Part shown: positions 60,001 through 64,000 of the stretch, piece by piece
Layout: each line of letters opens with the position of its first letter
Numbering within the stretch: the stretch's first letter is position 1
DNA from: Branchiostoma floridae
Lineage: Eukaryota; Chordata; Leptocardii; Amphioxiformes; Branchiostomatidae
Reading direction: 5' to 3'
DNA length: 64,000 nt
NCBI RefSeq assembly: GCF_000003815.2
Contig: NC_049979.1
Location: forward strand, 4,726,206 to 4,790,205
Notes under the pieces: generated by a model
Told to the model about the DNA's origin: nothing
Database searches by the model: none
What the model saw: only the letters and a program-made list of their open reading frames with translations
Program-made: the position numbers and the translations under genes

Positions 60001-63000
60001 GTAAACTATTTAGAGATGTTAAGAGGACAGATGATAGTTTCAAACTGCAATTTTTTAAAAATATTGCAATTTGGAACCACCTTCAATCGAATTGATAATC
60101 TTAAACACACTGTTCTGAATACAATAGATATAGGTACCTTGAGGATAAAGGTGAACTAGCATTACAACACTTGATGTCCCATGGAAAGAATTTTTTTTTA
60201 TCCTACCTCCCCTCAAAGTCATTAAGTAAATCCTTCCATCTCCGTACAGTTACAGTTATCATGTTGCCTTCACAAATATTGTGGAGGGGCATGACAGGTC
60301 TTACCTGACATCTTGTCCCTTTTTGACTGATGTTAAGATCCTGACTTGGACCTCCACAGCACCCTGCAACAAAGATATCCCCACACAATACTCAAAACCA
60401 TGCTAACACACCCCACACATAAATCAGGCTGTGCTTACATTTGTATACACATCATACTAATAAGTTCAATGGTAGACATAGCAAGAATCCTACTGGGAAA
60501 CTTGTTTTAAGATTAGACCACCTCAGTTTTTATCTTTCTGTTGACTGTACGTAGCTCAAATTTGCTTTACATTACAATTTTTTTATTTACTTAGGATTCA
60601 CCACAAAACAAGGCTCATGGAAGCCCATTCCATAATGATGTAGTTCTAGGAAAGAAGCTGTCAGAGTGGTACTTCCTCCTAAGAGGTGGATTATGAAGGG
60701 GAAAAAAGGATGCTTTGCTTCTGTGGAAATGGCAAAATGTGTTCTTGCAGAGAAAGTTCGTAGTGGAGACACAAATGAATATAGTTCTGCTAAAATTTAA
60801 GCTCCAGTAGTAGTTTGGGCTTGTTGTTGTCCAGTTGTGCCAGGTCTACTCCAAGGTCAGAACTTATTGAATTGAATTTCTTTATTTCAGGTGCACAACC
60901 CATAGAAGAAGCCTACATGCAAACATAAGAACACAAACAATACCCACAACAATCTATACACATTTTCAAAAGAAGAATTTCTACACTGACAATCTGACCT
61001 CAGATGACCTTGTATGATACTATTATTGGTGTTATATAGCCTGTTAATGAAGGAATAGCATATCATATTATAGAAAAGTGAATGACTTACATCATCAGCC
61101 TCCTTGACCAGTTCTGTATCCTCCACTTGTACCACAGCATCTGCTCCATCAGGCAGGGGGGCTCCAGTGGTGATTCTCATCACGTGGCCACTGGTCACCT
61201 CACACTCAGGCTGGCAGATGGTAATACAGTAGAAGCCAGTTAATTGCACAACATATTAATGCACACGTCTGTTAACTGCATGGAATCCCTAAATCCTAAA
61301 CTGGTGTGGTCCTTTGCATTTATTGCACGAGCCGGATAATCGCACGAAATTCAGGCAGTGCAATTAAGCGGCTTCTACTGTACAGGGAGTCAATGGGATG
61401 TTTCAGTCTAACTGGCTAGCCTCTGTTGCAGTCTTTGAACGAGGCTGTTTTTTATTGGGGGGGGGGGGGGGTGTGCGATTTTCAATGTTGGCTAGGTTCT
61501 CTTGTGCCGGGAAGGGAGTTTGCCGTGGAAGGGAATTTCGTCCCATCTCAAACCTAGCCAATGTTGAAAATCGTGCCGTTCGAAGACAGCAAGGGAGGCT
61601 ACAAACTGGCCATGTACAGGTTAGCATATCAATTTAAGATACACCACCCCAACATTCAGCGGTGCATGGTTTATTCAGGTTTTTCCTATTTACGGACAGT
61701 GGGGCAAATTTGTCGGGAACCTGCCCCAAATCGGGGGTGCATACTTTAATCGAGAAAATATGGTAGGCTGTATAACACTGGTATAAAGCTACTTACCAGT
61801 CCACCAGCAGTCGTCTCACCAATGACTACCCTGTCCCCGTGTCCATCAGCAGCTGTAGGACAAGATCAAGAACAGATGAACTAATAAGAAAAAATACATA
61901 ATACACATGTAAGTCTTCAGACACAGTAGCAATTTTCAACACACTATGAACCTGTGTTACACAGCGTCCGTCTTCTCTGTTACAACCAGTAGAAGAGTAG
62001 CTCTTCAGTATCAGATCAATATCACTTTCACGGGTCAGTTCCTCGGCTCCAGGGCCAACATGCACACAAAAAAAATTGGTGGAATCAACTTTTCACATTA
62101 ATACATGTAAGAAAAGTATATTTGTGTGCAATGGTTGGGAAGCCCTCTTCTAAACTGGTACATTTTCAACAGCAGCTGTTTTAAAAGATGTCACACATTG
62201 ATACCAGTAGATAGATATTACATGTACCATTATTATTAATAGATTTCACTTATTATATGTTAATTTTCTTCTTGTATGTCCCTGTATATACAGTACATGT
62301 ACTTGTTTGTTTTCTTTGTGTAACGCAGGGCCCCACTAAATAGCAGTGTTAATCACTAATAGGGCAACCAAGGGTAAAATTGACAGAAATAAATAAATGA
62401 GTACTGACCCCTCACAGCATATCCATCCTTGGTGGAGGCAGGAAAAGGTGGGAGGGGGTCCTGAGCATACACGTCCTGGGCAAGCACCCGACTCAGCACA
62501 TCTGTAGGGAGAGGTGCAGACAAGCAACTTCCGTGAATAGTTTCATCTGGTTGATAACGTTAGTTCACCTTTATCCGCGGGGTAACCTATACCCGTTGTG
62601 ATGCTAAACAGGGTATCCAGGGATATCAAGTTGATAGACGGTAGTTTCAAATTGTACTATTTTCAAAATATTGCAGTTTGAAACCATCATCTTTTGACTT
62701 GCTTTCCCTAAATACGTTGTTCTTAAAAAGAACGGATAAAGGTTACCCTACGGATGAAGGTGAACTAGTGTTACATCACTGAATAAAGAGACTCTTTTTT
62801 TCACATCCATTGCTTTATTCTCACCAATGTTTCGGTGACCGTCTGTCACCTTCTTCAGGGCATTCTGACTGGTTCACATTGTACTGTAGGAAATAATTTG
62901 CATAAAGCTGTCCGTACATATGTATTAAAACTTTACGGTTTGTGACTACATCTGAACTGAGAGCAGCGACACCTATCCTGCAGTATAATGTGTACCTGTC

Positions 63001-63792
63001 ATTGCCCTAAAGAAGGTGACAGCATGTTGGTGAGAATAAAGCAATTTTTGTGTAAAAAAGAGTCTCTTTATTCAGAAAAGCAACTTTCATTGGTAAGACA
63101 TTTCCAGTTCCCGTGTGCAAATCTTGTGGGGAGAGGACATCAGTGTGTATCCCTGATGACTGTTTACATTATATAGAGTATACATCTAAAAGTTCACTAT
63201 TCATTTCATCCAGATAATCATCGAATAGAAGATGAGCAAACACATCTGTCCTGCTTGAAAAATAAAATACGTCAAAGAAGAAAGTCTAGAGTATTATCAG
63301 TTTTACTAGAAATAGAATCAGACTTCAGCTGTTAACGTTACATAAGGTCAACAAACAAGCATATGGCTTGTATAGTAAAATACTGTAAATGTTTAAGATT
63401 CGCGGTAGCGGAAAATGGAGTGTTCGTGGTAGTTTTAAGTTCGCGGTAGCAATATTGACTGTAGTAAAAAACTATATTGGAAAATGTTTGCGGTGGTTTT
63501 AAGTTCGCAGTGAAGTGGCCACCACAAAAACTGCAAACATAAAACCACTGCGAACATTTCTGCTTTTACAGTACATGTATACCAGAGGGCTTTGGAACGG
63601 TATTGAACATACTTTACTTGCATTGTCTTGCATAAGAAGCGAGATAACAATGTTCCCCACCTCTGTAGTTGACTATCTCTGTGCCCAGCGTATAAGCCTC
63701 ATCCAGCACGATGTTTATGGCCTTCTCCATTGGGATGATGGCAAACGGCGAGGACCTGGGTCTCCTGGCGACCTTGGTTATGTCTATCCTAC
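54025..63792 (-). CDS. GPHN: Gephyrin, MoeA-like E domain (13 exons; 5' part off-window)
   Basis: Exons 5' to 3': 63792-63661, 62501-62409, 61852-61797, 61210-61091, 60363-60305, 59462-59309, 58839-58718, 58300-58213, 57287-57214, 56278-56214, 55653-55550, 54689-54593, 54158-54025. All phases join to give 431 residues before TGA, the full E domain. Gephyrin's E domain inserts molybdenum into molybdopterin and, in animals, clusters inhibitory receptors. Hallmarks in order: [166 protein letters not shown] and a final ISRL. The phrases match vertebrate gephyrin closely. The G domain and linker should lie beyond 64000. Confidence 0.95.
54968..55274. mobile_element. hAT MITE, 307 bp, 8-bp TSD
   Basis: Ends CAGTGTTCTAGCCAGC and GCTGACTAGAACCCTG. 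Flanks TGACCCAC and TGACCCGC form an 8-bp duplication with one mismatch. It lies in a gephyrin intron. Confidence 0.85.
55292..55507. mobile_element. MITE with TAGTTCACCTTTATCC ends, copy 3
   Basis: TGGTTCACCTTTATCCGCAG at the left and GAATAAAGGTGAACTA at the right. It sits in a gephyrin intron, 43 bp past the donor of exon 55653-55550 and only 18 bp from the hAT element 54968-55274. Confidence 0.85.
55759..55935. mobile_element. TA-flanked MITE, TACAGTAGAAGC ends (pogo/Tigger-like), copy 1
   Basis: TACAGTAGATCCAGTTAATTGC and GTAATTAAGCAGCTTCTACTGTA are an imperfect TIR. The inside shares AACTGCATGGAATCCC and ATAATTGCACGAAATTCA-type words with 61225-61382. TA at both tips and CAGT ends suggest the Tc1/mariner-pogo group. 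Confidence 0.75.
57421..57797. repeat. 29-bp minisatellite, 13 units
   Basis: GCAACTTGACCAAACATTCA followed by GACAAAGAG repeats 13 times head to tail with almost no change; only the first and last units vary. It lies in the gephyrin intron between 58213 and 57287. Confidence 0.95.
58448..58631 (-). pseudogene. Two partial tandem copies of a gephyrin exon 3' part
   Basis: 58546-58631 repeats about 86 bp of the exon 58839-58718 (encoding IRDSN.ATLL...[12 protein letters not shown]) with its donor intact (GACAG/gtaac). The frame is open with a few changes. 58448-58500 is a shorter, more eroded copy. The intervening GATGTACATGTACAGTGTGT-type intron piece is duplicated too. Neither copy has the exon's 5' part ([10 protein letters not shown]). 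Confidence 0.85.
59946..60166. mobile_element. MITE with TAGTTCACCTTTATCC ends, copy 4
   Basis: AATACTAGTTCACCTTTATC at the left and GATAAAGGTGAACTAGCATT at the right, in the gephyrin intron 59463-60304 (plus-strand coordinates). Confidence 0.85.
61225..61382. mobile_element. TA-flanked MITE, TACAGTAGAAGC ends, copy 2
   Basis: TACAGTAGAAGCCAGTTAATTG and CAATTAAGCGGCTTCTACTGTA. Its inner edge is 15 bp from the first base of the gephyrin exon 61210-61091. Confidence 0.85.
62560..62775. mobile_element. MITE with TAGTTCACCTTTATCC ends, copy 5
   Basis: AACGTTAGTTCACCTTTATC at the left and GATGAAGGTGAACTAGTGTT at the right. It directly adjoins the palindrome 62779-63074. Confidence 0.85.
62779..63074. 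repeat. Long palindrome with CTGAAGA...CGAAAC motif
   Basis: CTGAATAAAGAGACTC at the left and GAGTCTCTTTATTCAG at the right. Inner pairs GCTTTATTCTCACCAA/TTGGTGAGAATAAAGC and GTCACCTTCTTCAGGGC/GCCCTAAAGAAGGTGAC. On the minus strand the left arm reads CTGAAGA, hairpin, CCGAAACATTGG. Confidence 0.8.
63381..63572. mobile_element. MITE with TACTGTAAATGCA ends, copy 3
   Basis: TACTGTAAATGTTTAAGATTC at the left, ATTTCTGCTTTTACAGTA at the right, in opposite orientation to the copies at 9507 and 14133. It ends 89 bp past the donor of the gephyrin exon at 63661. Confidence 0.8.
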
Positions 63793-63842
63793 CTGGGATG
63801 TCACAGATTGGTCAGTATTCAACATGGGGTGAAACTCATATT

Positions 63843-63965
63843 CTCCAAGCAGACCCTATGGTGCCTTAGAGGTAGTATCAAAGCTGGCAAAGGAGTATAG
63901 CCGTCCAAAGGGAATCAAACGGGCATGCACCGGCGCCGCTAAGGCACCATAGGGTCTGCTTGGAG
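63843..63965. mobile_element. Palindromic MITE, CTCCAAGCAGACCC ends
   Basis: CTCCAAGCAGACCCTATGGT and ACCATAGGGTCTGCTTGGAG are perfect inverted ends, continuing GCCTTAG/CTAAGGC. The outer 11 bp match the unrelated-bodied MITEs at 1158 and 33447. Confidence 0.85.
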
Positions 63966-64000
63966 ACTAGAAACACAGACTAGTCAATGATGTTTTCAGG

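Overview
This is a window of an animal nuclear genome. It holds five intron-rich, multi-exon genes with GT-AG introns, a dense background of miniature transposons (MITEs), tRNA- and 5S-derived SINEs, 5'-truncated LINEs, and two runs of N. Gene content (URB2-like, MMP, IgSF receptor, gephyrin) plus very many small TIR elements fits an invertebrate deuterostome. My best guess is amphioxus (Branchiostoma), but this is inference, not proof. I rebuilt exon structures by hand from splice sites, reading phase and protein similarity.

Layout: (1) 1402-13790, plus strand: the 3' half of a ribosome-biogenesis gene of the Urb2/Npa2 family, 16 exons seen, start off-window. (2) 15026-17004, plus strand: a two-exon gene for a coiled-coil protein of about 341 aa that I do not recognise. 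(3) 17298-31370, minus strand: a complete ten-exon secreted matrix metalloproteinase, closest to the MMP17/MMP25 group but with no GPI tail and with Ser in place of the cysteine-switch Cys. One of its introns carries a 4.0-kb TIR transposon with a perfect 9-bp target duplication. (4) About 32100-37262: a mobile-element-rich spacer with two LINE reverse-transcriptase fragments (one inside a TTAA-flanked TIR element) and several palindromic elements. (5) 38224-45625, plus strand: a single-pass IgSF membrane protein (V-C2-C2-TM-acidic tail) with two tandem alternative transmembrane exons. (6) 45626-54024: a long region without recognisable coding exons. (7) 54025-63792, minus strand: the whole MoeA-like E domain of gephyrin in 13 exons; the G domain and linker lie off-window.

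The genes do not form a functional cluster. Two themes stand out. First, short tandem duplications that capture an exon edge and its splice site recur at five places in three genes. Second, MITEs sit directly on splice signals: one provides most of an MMP 5' splice site, and another ends 15 bp from a gephyrin 3' splice site. The best candidates for new biology are the mutually exclusive TM exons, the MMP lacking a cysteine switch, and the exon-edge duplications.
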